From Leisingera sp. ANG-M7 (GTDB lineage: Bacteria > Pseudomonadota > Alphaproteobacteria > Rhodobacterales > Rhodobacteraceae), in NCBI RefSeq assembly GCF_000813965.1, contig NZ_JWLI01000004.1:1-64000 (forward strand): a DNA stretch of 64,000 nucleotides. Direction: 5' to 3'. The notes beneath the pieces are model-generated. The model was not told the origin of the DNA, ran no database searches, and saw only the letters and a list, made by a program, of their open reading frames with translations. Of this stretch, positions 25,706-33,805 are shown piece after piece. The translations under genes were made by a program, and so were the position numbers. Every line of letters starts with the position of its first letter. Within the stretch, counting starts at the first letter, position 1.

Positions 25706-26551
25706 TCAGGAATATTCGTCGAGATATTGGAATGCGCGGCGGTGCAGCGCCCGCAGCAGGTAGTCGAAGATCAACCCCAGAAGGCCGATCACTAGGATGC
25801 CGGCCATGATCTGGTCCACATGCAGGAAACGTTTGGCGCGCATCATCATGGCGCCGATGCCTGCGTCTGCGGCGGTGATCTCAGCGATCACCAGATAGGT
25901 CCAGCTGACCGCCAGCATCTGGCGCATGGCGATCACGATGTTGGGAAGCGCCGCCGGGACCACCACCGTGCGCAGCACCTGCCAGCGGGAGCCGCCGAGG
26001 GTCACGGATGTGTTGATCAGATCCTTGGGCACTGCCTTGGTGTGGTCGGCAATCAAGGTAATCAGGAACCAGATCACGCCGATGAACAAGAGCGCCAGTT
26101 TCTGCGCATCGCCCGCCCCGAACCACATCAGCAACAAGGGAATGAAGGAAGGGGCAGGCAAGTAGCGCCAAGCTGAAACGAAGGGGGAGAAAAACGCTTC
26201 GACCGATTTGAACGCGCCCATCAGGATGCCAAGCGGCACCGCCACCGCACAGGCCAGGGCAAAGCTGAACATCACCCTCCAGACACTGACCATAACGTCG
26301 CCCAGAAAACCGTTTTCTGCAAAGAGCGTATAGAGCGCTGTCAGGACCTTGCCGGGCCCTGGCAGCAGGATTGCGGGCATCACGCCGGACCAGGCGGCGA
26401 TCTGCCAGATGGCAAAGAACAGGATCCAGACCGCCACTCCGAGGGTGAGGCGCCAGGATGCGGGGATATCCGACTTGAACTCGAAAATCCGCAGTTTCGG
26501 GCGCGTATCCTTGGCCCGGGTTGCTGGTAAAGTCCGAAGGGCCTGGGTCAT
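25706..26551 (-). CDS. ABC transporter permease (SsuC/TauC type)
   Basis: 281 residues from ATG 26551; the frame is open further upstream into the ligase gene, but AAAGGA and family alignment support this start. Six hydrophobic segments are evident (for example WILFFAIWQIAAWSG, MFSFALACAVAVPLGILMG, LALLFIGVIWFLITLIA). The coupling-helix region GGSRWQVLRTVVVPAALPNI is the EAA-type motif of SsuC-family permeases. It starts 23 bp after the ligase stop, so the importer is cotranscribed with the catabolic enzymes. Confidence 0.9.
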   Translation of the reverse strand: MTQALRTLPATRAKDTRPKLRIFEFKSDIPASWRLTLGVAVWILFFAIWQIAAWSGVMPAILLPGPGKVLTALYTLFAENGFLGDVMVSVWRVMFSFALACAVAVPLGILMGAFKSVEAFFSPFVSAWRYLPAPSFIPLLLMWFGAGDAQKLALLFIGVIWFLITLIADHTKAVPKDLINTSVTLGGSRWQVLRTVVVPAALPNIVIAMRQMLAVSWTYLVIAEITAADAGIGAMMMRAKRFLHVDQIMAGILVIGLLGLIFDYLLRALHRRAFQYLDEYS

Positions 26552-26574
26552 GGGTCTGTCCTTTGCTGGGAGGC

Positions 26575-28017
26575 TTAGTAGAGGCGCAGGTATTCCTGCA
26601 CTTCCCAGTCGGTGACCGACTGGTGGTACCGCTCCCATTCGTCGTTCTTGTATTCGAGATACGACTTGCGCATCACCGGCCCCATCACATGTTCGGCCAT
26701 CTCGTCACGGCGCAGCGCCTCGATCGCGTTGAACAGCGTGCGGGGCAGCCGGCGGATGCCGAGTTCGGTGAGCTCGGCCTCGGTTTTGGAGTAGAGGTCG
26801 AAATCAGTGGGCTTGCCCGGGTCGATCTTGTTCTTGATGCCCTTCAGCGCGCAGCTCAGATGCATCGCCATTGCCAGGTAGACATTCATAGTCATGTCGC
26901 AGGCGCGGTTTTCGATGCAGTGGCGGCTTTGCGGCAGGCGGAACTGTGCGGAGCGGTTGTTGAAGCCGTAGGTGATGTTGGTCGGCGCCCAAGTCACGGT
27001 GCCGCCCTCGAAACCGCCCACCCGCGGCACCAGCCCGTTGTAAGAATTCACGGTTGGACAGGTGATCGCGGTAATCGCCTCGGCGTGCTGCATCAGTCCG
27101 CCCACGGCCCAGCGGCTCTCATCCGACCAGTCGCTACCATCGGCGGTTTCAAAGATGTTCTCACCCGGGCGGCTGTCGTGCTGCATCGACATGTTGATAT
27201 GCGCGCCGGAGCGCCAGTCGCCCACTGTCGGCTTCGGCATGAAGGTGACGAACATGCCGTGTTTCTTGGCCACTTCTTTGAGGGTGATGCGCAGGAAGGC
27301 CAGACGGTCGGACATTTCCAGCATGTTGGTATAGTGAAAATCCAGCTCGAACTGGGAATAGGCGCCTTCGGCCACCACATCGTGCAGGTTCCAGCCCAGG
27401 CCTTCGATAATGTCGATCATGTCCTTCAGGAAGGGCATCGAGTCGATGGAGTATTCCACGTCATAGCCAAAGGCCTGGCGGCGCGGCCGCATCCCGTCTG
27501 CCGGGTCGTCGTCAAAGGCCTTCACCGGCTGGCCGGCCTCGTCGTATTTCATCACGATGAATTCCGGCTCGACGCCGGCAAAGCCGGAATAGCCTTCCTG
27601 CGCGGCCTCGTGCATGGCCCGTTTCAGGGCTTGGCGCGGGCAGACGTTATAGGGCGCATCTTCCCAATAAAGGTCGGAGAAGATGATCGCCATCGAAGTG
27701 TCCCAAGGGCAGATATAGACGGCGTCCAGATCCGGCACCACTACCTGGTCGCTGTCAGCGGGGCTGAGTTCCGGCACATAGGAGATTGAATGCACCGCGA
27801 ACTGCGGTCCCTTGCCGAGGCAAAGCGGTTCGAAATCGCTCATCGGCACCGGTTTGGTCTTTGGGATGCCGTGCAGATCGATCCAGGCGGCCATGACGTA
27901 TTTGACGCCCGCCGTTTCCAGCTGCTCGCACACCTCGGGGATGCGCGGGCGGTTGCGCTCCACCGCGTCGTGGAAGCTTTCGTAATAGATCCTCGCTTCG
28001 GGATTGGCTTTCAGCAT
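26575..28017 (-). CDS. Glutamine-synthetase-like ligase (type III / gamma-glutamylamide synthetase-like)
   Basis: 480 residues from ATG 28017 behind GGGAGGA. Family landmarks are an N-terminal WIDLHGIPKTKPVP strand, the FAGVEPEFIV metal-binding segment, EGAYSQFELDFHY, GAHINMSM in the ATP region, and TYGFNNRSAQFRLP. It lacks the adenylylation loop of housekeeping GlnA. Relatives form gamma-glutamyl amides from amines, as in PuuA, GMAS and the AtdA1-type enzymes paired with aniline dioxygenase. Lying beside a Rieske oxygenase and importer, it most likely activates an amine substrate. The amine is unknown. Confidence 0.8.
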   Translation of the reverse strand: MLKANPEARIYYESFHDAVERNRPRIPEVCEQLETAGVKYVMAAWIDLHGIPKTKPVPMSDFEPLCLGKGPQFAVHSISYVPELSPADSDQVVVPDLDAVYICPWDTSMAIIFSDLYWEDAPYNVCPRQALKRAMHEAAQEGYSGFAGVEPEFIVMKYDEAGQPVKAFDDDPADGMRPRRQAFGYDVEYSIDSMPFLKDMIDIIEGLGWNLHDVVAEGAYSQFELDFHYTNMLEMSDRLAFLRITLKEVAKKHGMFVTFMPKPTVGDWRSGAHINMSMQHDSRPGENIFETADGSDWSDESRWAVGGLMQHAEAITAITCPTVNSYNGLVPRVGGFEGGTVTWAPTNITYGFNNRSAQFRLPQSRHCIENRACDMTMNVYLAMAMHLSCALKGIKNKIDPGKPTDFDLYSKTEAELTELGIRRLPRTLFNAIEALRRDEMAEHVMGPVMRKSYLEYKNDEWERYHQSVTDWEVQEYLRLY

Positions 28018-28190
28018 GGTTGTTCCTCCCATTGAGTGGCACGCGGGAAATGGCACATCTTTGCCGTTCACCGCCGGGGGCCGGTCAGCGTTGGTTTCTT
28101 TCGAATTCTGCAGTTGCCTGGCGGAAAAGGTGCGGGCAGCCCATCGCCTGGGGTCAGACTAGGGCGCCCAGTTGCCAGGAGTGGCGTTTG

Positions 28191-28589
28191 TCAGCCCGGG
28201 ACGAAGTCCGATGGGTCGATGCCCGGAACTTCGGTGATCCCGGCCAGCTGTTTCCAATTGTGCGGATAGGCGGCGTAGAAGATCACGCATTTGCCATCCG
28301 CCTCATACGAGATGTGGTTGTCCTTGGGCACAAAGAGCACGTCGCCGCGGTTGCAGATGTATTCCTTGCCGTCGCAGACGAGGCGGAAAGTGCCTTCGAG
28401 GCAGTAGATGATCTCGTCGCAAGTCAGGTTCCACGGCACCTTGATGTTGTTCAGAACATTGATGCCGCCGCACATGGACTTACTGAATTCGCTAGTGACC
28501 ATCGGCTTGATGTAGGTGTCGCTGTCACCCATGGTGTCGTAGCGTTCCTGGACCAGGTCGAATTTGAAAAGCTGCGGTTGGTCGCCCAT
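28191..28589 (-). CDS. EutQ-like cupin protein
   Basis: 132 residues forming one cupin barrel: TCDEIIYCLEGTFRLVCDGKEY in the first motif and RGDVLFVPKDNHISYEA in the second. Few metal-binding histidines are present in the first motif (Asp-Glu remain), like EutQ, where metal dependence is uncertain. It lies 3 bp after the glyoxalase-family gene and about 170 bp before the ligase gene. Its role may be sugar- or acetate-kinase-like as proposed for EutQ, or a small-molecule binder; context favours work on an intermediate of the same pathway. Confidence 0.72.
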   Translation of the reverse strand: MGDQPQLFKFDLVQERYDTMGDSDTYIKPMVTSEFSKSMCGGINVLNNIKVPWNLTCDEIIYCLEGTFRLVCDGKEYICNRGDVLFVPKDNHISYEADGKCVIFYAAYPHNWKQLAGITEVPGIDPSDFVPG

Positions 28590-28592
28590 GGA

Positions 28593-29030
28593 TTATGCCC
28601 CTTCGCTGGCCAAGTGTTTCAGGATGCTTTCGTTCAGCTCGACCTTGTAGCCGTCCGGGTCCTCGCAGAAAGCAATGACGCGGGTGCCGTTCTTCATCGG
28701 CCCTGGCGGGCGGGTGATCTTCACGCCCGCGGCGGCCAGCTGTTCGCAGGCGGCATAGACATCCGGGGTTTCAATACAGATGTGGCCCCAGCCGTTGCCT
28801 TTGTCGTAGGGCTCTTCCTGGTCCCAGTTGGCTGTGAGCTCGAGTGTTGGAGAGACCGCCTCCGGCCCGTAGCCGATGAAGGTGTTGGTGAATTTGCCCT
28901 CGGGATAGTCGGTGCGGCGCAGCACCTCCATGCCCAGGATACCACAGTAAAACTCCAGCGATTTCTCCATGTTCATCACCCGCATCATCGTGTGGGCCAG
29001 GCGGAAACCCTTGGAAATGGGTTCACTCAT
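28593..29030 (-). CDS. Glyoxalase I-like VOC metalloenzyme
   Basis: 145 residues from ATG 29030, after AAGGAAG. All four expected metal ligands of GloA-type enzymes are present: His in RLAHTMMRV, Glu in TLELTANW, His in WGHICIE and Glu in KVELNE. The length is close to lactoylglutathione lyase. In this operon it could detoxify a ketoaldehyde made during substrate breakdown, or be a ring-cleavage or isomerase relative on the same fold. The metal-site pattern favours the glyoxalase reading. Confidence 0.8.
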   Translation of the reverse strand: MSEPISKGFRLAHTMMRVMNMEKSLEFYCGILGMEVLRRTDYPEGKFTNTFIGYGPEAVSPTLELTANWDQEEPYDKGNGWGHICIETPDVYAACEQLAAAGVKITRPPGPMKNGTRVIAFCEDPDGYKVELNESILKHLASEGA

Positions 29031-29049
29031 GTGTTGTCTTCCTTTTGCT

Positions 29050-30165
29050 TCAGGCGTTGGCCGGAGCTGCGGCCCCGTCATTGGCGATGTCGCATTCGAT
29101 CAGGTCCTGGAAGGCGCGGACGCTGTCCTCCCAGGCGGGCGACAGCAGCCCGCCGGCGGCGGCGACCGGCGATTTGCGGCCCTCGTACATCCGTTCGACC
29201 ATTTCGTGGTCTTCCTTATGGACGTCCCACCAGAGCTCTTTCAGGCCGTCGACTTCCTCAGGCGATAGCTGCTGGCCTTCGGTGGTATAAAGCGCCCGGT
29301 ACTGGCGCATCTTGCCTGGGCCGATGGGCACGTTCAGGTAGACGCCCAGCTGATCCGGGAAATAGCGGCCCAGGATGAAGTTGGGATACAGCGTCAGATA
29401 GCGCGAACTGACGCCGAGACTGCCCGCGGTGCCGATCTCCTCCTTCAGGTCCACCGCGCTTCCGATGCAGTTGCCATCGATGATGGTATAGTGATCCTCC
29501 AGCGGCTGATCTGTGGTCGAGGAATGCACGAACTGAACATGGTAGGGCTCAATGAAGTTCTCCATGATCAATTTCCAGTTGGTGTCGATCTCGCCGAAAT
29601 CGAGCAGGCCAACCGGTTCCAGCTTTTCGTAGTCGATGCCCTCCAGCCGGTTGATCAGCGGAGCGGCATAGTCTTCGAACGCGGGCGCAGTGCCGTCCAG
29701 GTTGACGAAGATCCAGTCGTGCCAGACATGGGTGCGGACTGGCTTCAGGCGGTGTTCTTTCAGATCGAAACCATCGAACTCCTGTTTGCCGGTGCCGGCG
29801 AAATGAGGTGCCGCGCGCAACTGGCCCTCCAGATCATAGGCCCAGGCATGATAGGGGCAGCGGATCAGCTTGCCGACATTCTTGGGCTTGTCGACCAGGG
29901 TCATGCAGCGGTGCAGGCAAACATTGTGAAATACCTGGATGCCACCATCCTGACCGCGGACGGTCAGAAGCGGCAGACCGGCGCAGCTAACGGGGTTGGC
30001 GTCGCCGGGGTTTGCGATCTGGTGGGCAAACCCGATGAACACCCAGTTCCTGGACAGGACCGTCCGGCATTCCTTCTGCCAGAACTCCTCACTGCGATAC
30101 GCATCGGCGGTCAGCCCGTGTTTCGGCCCGTCGGCAATCCGCGTTCTTTCCTCGGCAATTGTCAT
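29050..30165 (-). CDS. Rieske non-heme iron oxygenase, alpha subunit
   Basis: 371 residues from ATG 30165 behind GGGAGGA. The Rieske cluster ligands are CLH at about residue 77 and CPYH at about 97. The catalytic domain has the iron site in MENFIEPYHVQFVH (two His), with the bridging Asp in the FGEIDTNWKL segment. It is closest in layout to the choline monooxygenase/GbcA/carnitine-oxygenase type, which act on quaternary amines, but aromatic substrates cannot be excluded. No ferredoxin or reductase gene is present nearby, so electrons must come from an unlinked partner. First gene of the eight-gene run. Confidence 0.88.
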   Translation of the reverse strand: MTIAEERTRIADGPKHGLTADAYRSEEFWQKECRTVLSRNWVFIGFAHQIANPGDANPVSCAGLPLLTVRGQDGGIQVFHNVCLHRCMTLVDKPKNVGKLIRCPYHAWAYDLEGQLRAAPHFAGTGKQEFDGFDLKEHRLKPVRTHVWHDWIFVNLDGTAPAFEDYAAPLINRLEGIDYEKLEPVGLLDFGEIDTNWKLIMENFIEPYHVQFVHSSTTDQPLEDHYTIIDGNCIGSAVDLKEEIGTAGSLGVSSRYLTLYPNFILGRYFPDQLGVYLNVPIGPGKMRQYRALYTTEGQQLSPEEVDGLKELWWDVHKEDHEMVERMYEGRKSPVAAAGGLLSPAWEDSVRAFQDLIECDIANDGAAAPANA

Positions 30166-30619
30166 TCTTCCTCCCTTCGACACTGCCACATGCGGCAGAC
30201 CTGATCAGGTGCTGCGCATGGAACCCGTCCCTGCCCTGGCGTCCTGTTTGCAGGTTTTGCGCCATTCGCAGGGATCGAGAGTTATGATTGCGAAATTCGC
30301 AAGCCATAGCAACACAAATTTGCGAATTTCGTTAGGTAGTGGAATTTTCAGGGAAGAATCGCGAAGCTTCTGGCCTGAAAACGTCCGGAGGGTGCGAAAT
30401 TCGCATGCCAGGTTCGGAAATTTGAAGAGAATCGCAGCTAGGTTGGGTTCCAGAGGCGGATTGCGCCCTTGCAGTCTGTACTGTGTGCAGGATTCTCGCC
30501 GGGCAAGAGGGCCTTGTCTAGCAAACCAGCACTGCATATTTGCGGATTCCGGCGCGTTGTCCTAGTTTGTGTTTCGGAAACAGTAATCAGGCAGCGGGCA
30601 AGTGGAAGGAAAGCAGCAA
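30166..30619. promoter_or_regulatory. Divergent control region with an array of four 13-bp dyads
   Basis: Between the Rieske operon and the Lrp gene lie copies of TGCGAAATTCGCA: 30258-30270 (TGCGCCATTCGCA), 30289-30301 (perfect, extended to 15 bp by flanking T and A), 30321-30333 (TGCGAATTTCGTT) and 30393-30405 (perfect). Starts are 31, 32 and 72 bp apart, near whole turns of the helix. Such phased arrays are expected for octameric Lrp/AsnC regulators that wrap DNA. Sequence and spacing are seen; the binding protein is inferred from the adjacent gene. Confidence 0.7.
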
Positions 30620-31123
30620 GTGTCTTCGCGTGCGAAACGCGCCAGTCAGAGCATCCGGTCTCCGGGGGATGACCTGAACCAGCAGATCATCCGGCTGCTG
30701 CAGCAGGATGGACGGATGGCCTTCTCCGAAATTGCTCAAAAACTGGATGTGTCGGAAGGCACAATCCGGAACCGGGTGAGCGGGCTTCGGGAAAACAACA
30801 TGCTGCGGATCGTGGCGATGTCGGATCCCGTGGCCACCGAGTATACTACCGACGCGATGATCGGGGTTAACGTTGCCGCAGGAACAACCCCGCGCCAGGT
30901 GGCGGAAAGGCTTGAGAACGACCCGCGCGTTGTTTTCATACTGTGGGTCGCGGGCCGCTATGACCTGATCATTGAATTGGTTAGCGATGACACTGACGCA
31001 CTGAAGAGTTTTCTTGAGCACGAAATCCACGCCAGCGAAGACATCGCCGATGCAGACGTCATGTTTGGTTTGAAAAACTTCAAGAATCAGTTCCTGTTAA
31101 AGAGGGATGTGAAGAATTGTTAG
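30620..31123 (+). CDS. Lrp/AsnC-family transcriptional regulator
   Basis: 167 residues from GTG 30620, preceded by GAAGGAAAG; a GTG at 30602 would add six residues but lacks a site. The helix-turn-helix is at about 20-65 (DGRMAFSEIAQKLDVSEGTIRNRVSGLR), followed by a RAM ligand-binding domain at about 80-155. It is divergent from the Rieske-ligase-importer run and the shared region carries phased dyads, so it is very probably the pathway regulator, responding to the substrate or an amino-acid-like intermediate. Confidence 0.86.
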   Translation: MSSRAKRASQSIRSPGDDLNQQIIRLLQQDGRMAFSEIAQKLDVSEGTIRNRVSGLRENNMLRIVAMSDPVATEYTTDAMIGVNVAAGTTPRQVAERLENDPRVVFILWVAGRYDLIIELVSDDTDALKSFLEHEIHASEDIADADVMFGLKNFKNQFLLKRDVKNC

Positions 31124-31405
31124 AAAGCTGCCGGCTGCAGAGAAGCGCGAAAAACAGCAACTTCGATTGACGCGCCCTACTGGAGTACCGCCTTGCAGGC
31201 GTTATAGCCTTCAGTTTCCAGCTTACGACGCAGACCGAACAGCCTGGCCTGATTTCCTAGATGTCAGCTTTGAGCAATGGTTCTATTCACCTCCCAAGCA
31301 TCATTTTTCAATCCTCTAATGTTGCGGGCAATGCGAAACACTCACCGTTGTTGCACTGATCAACCTACCGCTGATCAGCCCCACCTGAGTGGTCCGGTTT
31401 GATTG
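31124..31405. other. Unassigned spacer next to the IS remnant
   Basis: No supported gene. A short minus-strand open stretch ending near 31182 reads like the C-terminus of a protein (LRRKLETEGYNACKAVLQ) but has no upstream body, so it may be a gene remnant. The segment at about 31360-31400 just past the transposase stop probably holds the IS end, but no terminal repeat could be matched. Confidence 0.3.
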
Positions 31406-31753
31406 TTAGTGCATGACCGGCCTTTGATCCATCAGAACGATGGTTTCCGGCGCGGGTGGGCGATACCCCAGAGCACTGTGTGGTCGCTTGGTGCTGTAGT
31501 GTTTCCTCCACTTTTCGATCAGGATTTGAGCCTTGCGGAGGCTGTAGAATATCTCGCCGTTGAGCAGTTCATCGCGGAGCCGGGCGTTGAAGCTTTCGCA
31601 GTAACCGTTCTCCCAGGGTGATCCCGGTTCGATGTAAGCGGTTTTGGCACCAACGGCTGCAATCCAGTCCCGGACTGCCTGGGCGACGAACTCAGGCCCG
31701 TTGTCAGACCGGATGTAGGCCGGGATACCGCGCAGGATGAACAGGTCGCTTAT
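31406..31753 (-). mobile_element. IS3-family transposase (OrfB) fragment
   Basis: On the minus strand the C-terminal third of an IS3-type DDE transposase is preserved: [20 protein letters not shown] (second catalytic Asp), then [13 protein letters not shown] (catalytic Glu) and the end [14 protein letters not shown], stopping at TAA 31406-31408. The frame meets a TGA just upstream of the homology near 31757, and the N-terminal part and OrfA are absent. It is a dead remnant at the right edge of the catabolic region. Confidence 0.85.
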
Positions 31754-32127
31754 TCACCGCGCGTGCAAAATCTGGAGACAGTTGAACTCACAGTTCACCG
31801 GACAAACCTGCCCATCTCTGCAGGCACGAGATCATTGCTTCTTTTGCGAGAGCACTAGAACGTTCTGGCGGCACAGCGGCTTTTCGCGACGTAAGCGAAA
31901 TTCACTTAAGCTTGCTTGAGAAATCAGACACTCACGTGAGGGGCTTTCAGACGTGCCGACAGCAGAATTTTCATCTCGGCGCACGCGCAGGCCTGCCAAA
32001 TCTTCTGCGGCGCGTCCCGGTCCTCCGGGCCAAAGGGACCCGGTACCTAACTTCTCTGTGCAAACTGACAGGGTGGCGGCTCCCGCTCCAAAGATTCCAA
32101 ACGGCGGAGTTTTGCCAGTAAGCGGGT
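31754..32127. other. Gene-free stretch between IS remnant and betI-like gene
   Basis: About 370 bp without a supported gene, with lower GC than its surroundings. Short open frames have no recognisable product or ribosome-binding site. It may be leftover DNA from the insertion or deletion that truncated the transposase. Confidence 0.35.
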
Positions 32128-32769
32128 TCAGCCCGGGTTCAGGATCGACTGAATCTCATCTATCCGGGCCTTAGCAGCCAATCTTGCGGGACTGCTGGGA
32201 AACAGAGATTCCATAAGCAGTTCCATTTGCTGGAGAGCGGTGTCACGGCCGATGCCGCCTTCGTGCAGGCCGCATCGCAGCCAAAGTCCGTCGATCATGA
32301 CCGAAATCGCCAAGGCGACCTCCTCTGCCCTTTCCCGCTCTGCCAGCTGTTCCAGCGCATGCATCAGGTTTGAGCGCATCCGCTGGTGAATGGCGGTCTG
32401 TATCCTCTGGTAGCTTGGATTGTACGGGATTTCCGCGAGCAGGGAGAGCCAGGCGTGCGCAATCTTGGGAGTAAAAAACTGGCGCGAGAAATTGGCTTCG
32501 ATCACTGAATAGACCCTCTCCCACGGCGTGTTTGAGCGAATCAAGAGCGCGCTGACTTCGCGGGCCAGGTCCGCGTTGCCGTAACGCAGGGCCATTTCCA
32601 GCAGCCGGGCCTTGTTTCCGAAATAGTGCAGGACGTTGGTCTTGGAGACGCCTGCGCGTTTGGCGACCTTCTCCACGGTGGTTCCGGAAAGCCCTTCTTC
32701 ACTAAGGGTTTCGAAGGCAGCCTTGGAATATTCCTCGGTCCGTAGCCTCCACAGTTTGTTCCGCTTCAT
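32128..32769 (-). CDS. BetI-like TetR-family repressor
   Basis: 213 residues. The TetR helix-turn-helix is at about 12-58, with LSGTTVEKVAKRAGVSKTNVLHYFGNK. The C-terminal domain shows the BetI-type pattern (AWLSLLAEIPYNPSYQRIQ, then ISVMIDGLWLRCGLHEGG). BetI represses choline uptake and oxidation and is relieved by choline. It is divergent from choX over 109 bp that contain two dyads, so it very probably controls the choline importer. The betaine-synthesis genes betA/betB are not in this window. Confidence 0.85.
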   Translation of the reverse strand: MKRNKLWRLRTEEYSKAAFETLSEEGLSGTTVEKVAKRAGVSKTNVLHYFGNKARLLEMALRYGNADLAREVSALLIRSNTPWERVYSVIEANFSRQFFTPKIAHAWLSLLAEIPYNPSYQRIQTAIHQRMRSNLMHALEQLAERERAEEVALAISVMIDGLWLRCGLHEGGIGRDTALQQMELLMESLFPSSPARLAAKARIDEIQSILNPG

Positions 32770-32805
32770 CCGTCTCTCCCAGAGCTGACCGGAGTAAATA
32801 TTTCG

Positions 32806-32862
32806 TTGACTCTAGTGTCAATGTGTACCTATCAGACTAGTTATAGACCAACGAGTCTATAA
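32806..32862. promoter_or_regulatory. Two dyads in the betI-like/choX intergenic region
   Basis: A perfect dyad TTATAGAC-N6-GTCTATAA occupies 32841-32862, 16 bp before choX. A second near-dyad TTGAC-N6-GTCAA occupies 32806-32821; its TTGACT also looks like a -35 element. The GAC/GTC cores are shared, and the centres are 38 bp apart. They fit operator sites for the divergent TetR/BetI-like repressor acting on both promoters; binding is inferred. Confidence 0.6.
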
Positions 32863-32878
32863 AAATTGGGAGGAAAAA

Positions 32879-33805
32879 ATGAAGGCATTCTCGATTTCAG
32901 CTGCCCTTGGCATTTCGCTTCTGGGGGCGGGTTTGGCTGAAGCATCCTGCGAGAAAGTCCGGATGGCGGAGCCGGGCTGGACGGACCTGGCGCTCACTTC
33001 AGGTGTGGCATCCGTGCTGCTGAAGGGGCTGGGGTATGAGGCGGAAACAAAGGTGCTCGGCACCACGGTCACCTATGAGGCGATGGTCAACGGCGATCTG
33101 GATCTGTTCCTGGGATACTGGGACCCTGCCATGGCAACCTATTTTGCGCCCTATATCGAGGGCGATGCCATCGAGACGGTGAACCAGAACCTGGAAGGGG
33201 CGAAGTACACCTTTGCCGTGCCGAAGTACGTGTATGAGGCGGGCGTCACCGGCTTTGCCGACTTGGCCGCCCACTCAGAAAAGTTCGGCAGCCGCTTCTA
33301 CGGCATCGAACCCGGCTCAAACACGCAGATGATGGATATCATCGACACGAATGCCTTCGGGCTGGGCGGCTGGACCGTTGTAGAAAGCTCGGAGCAGGGC
33401 ATGCTGGCGCAGGTGCGCAGGGCCGTATCGCGGGAGGATTGGGTCGTGTTCCTCGGGTGGGCCCCGCATCCGATGAATGTGGAATTCGACATCGAGTACC
33501 TGAGCGGCGGCGACGACTATTTCGGTCCGGACTTCGGGGCCGCGACAGTACATACCCAGACCCGCGCGGGCTATACCGAGGAATGCCCGAACATCGGGCG
33601 CCTGATCGCCCAGCTGGACTTTACCGTGCCGATGGAAAGCGAGGGCATGGGGTACATCATCAACGATGGCGAAGATCCCGAAGAGGCTGCGATGCGGCTG
33701 ATCAAACACCACCCGGGCATGCTGGACGGTTGGCTGGACGGAGTGTCCACCCTTGCAGGTGGCCCGGGACTGCCCGCAGTCCGCGCCTATGCCGGGCTGG
33801 AATGA
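32879..33805 (+). CDS. choX: Choline ABC transporter substrate-binding protein
   Basis: 308 residues with a signal peptide ending near AEASCEK. It has the ChoX/OpuAC-like fold with the aromatic-box residues expected for quaternary amine binding: Trp in EPGWTDL, Trp in LGYWDP, Tyr in YGIEPGSN and Trp in FLGWAPHP. A strong GGGAGGA site precedes ATG 32879. It is followed with a 4-bp overlap by an alpha/beta hydrolase gene and then by choW and choV. Import of choline is the standard role of this family in Rhizobiales and Rhodobacterales. Confidence 0.9.
   Translation: MKAFSISAALGISLLGAGLAEASCEKVRMAEPGWTDLALTSGVASVLLKGLGYEAETKVLGTTVTYEAMVNGDLDLFLGYWDPAMATYFAPYIEGDAIETVNQNLEGAKYTFAVPKYVYEAGVTGFADLAAHSEKFGSRFYGIEPGSNTQMMDIIDTNAFGLGGWTVVESSEQGMLAQVRRAVSREDWVVFLGWAPHPMNVEFDIEYLSGGDDYFGPDFGAATVHTQTRAGYTEECPNIGRLIAQLDFTVPMESEGMGYIINDGEDPEEAAMRLIKHHPGMLDGWLDGVSTLAGGPGLPAVRAYAGLE

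Noticed and set aside
30602-30620. Earlier GTG start for the Lrp gene
   Set aside because: It has no ribosome-binding site, whereas the GTG at 30620 is preceded by GAAGGAAAG at normal spacing.
31406-31753. Intact insertion sequence
   Set aside because: Only the C-terminal third of OrfB is present; OrfA, the N-terminal half and one end are missing.
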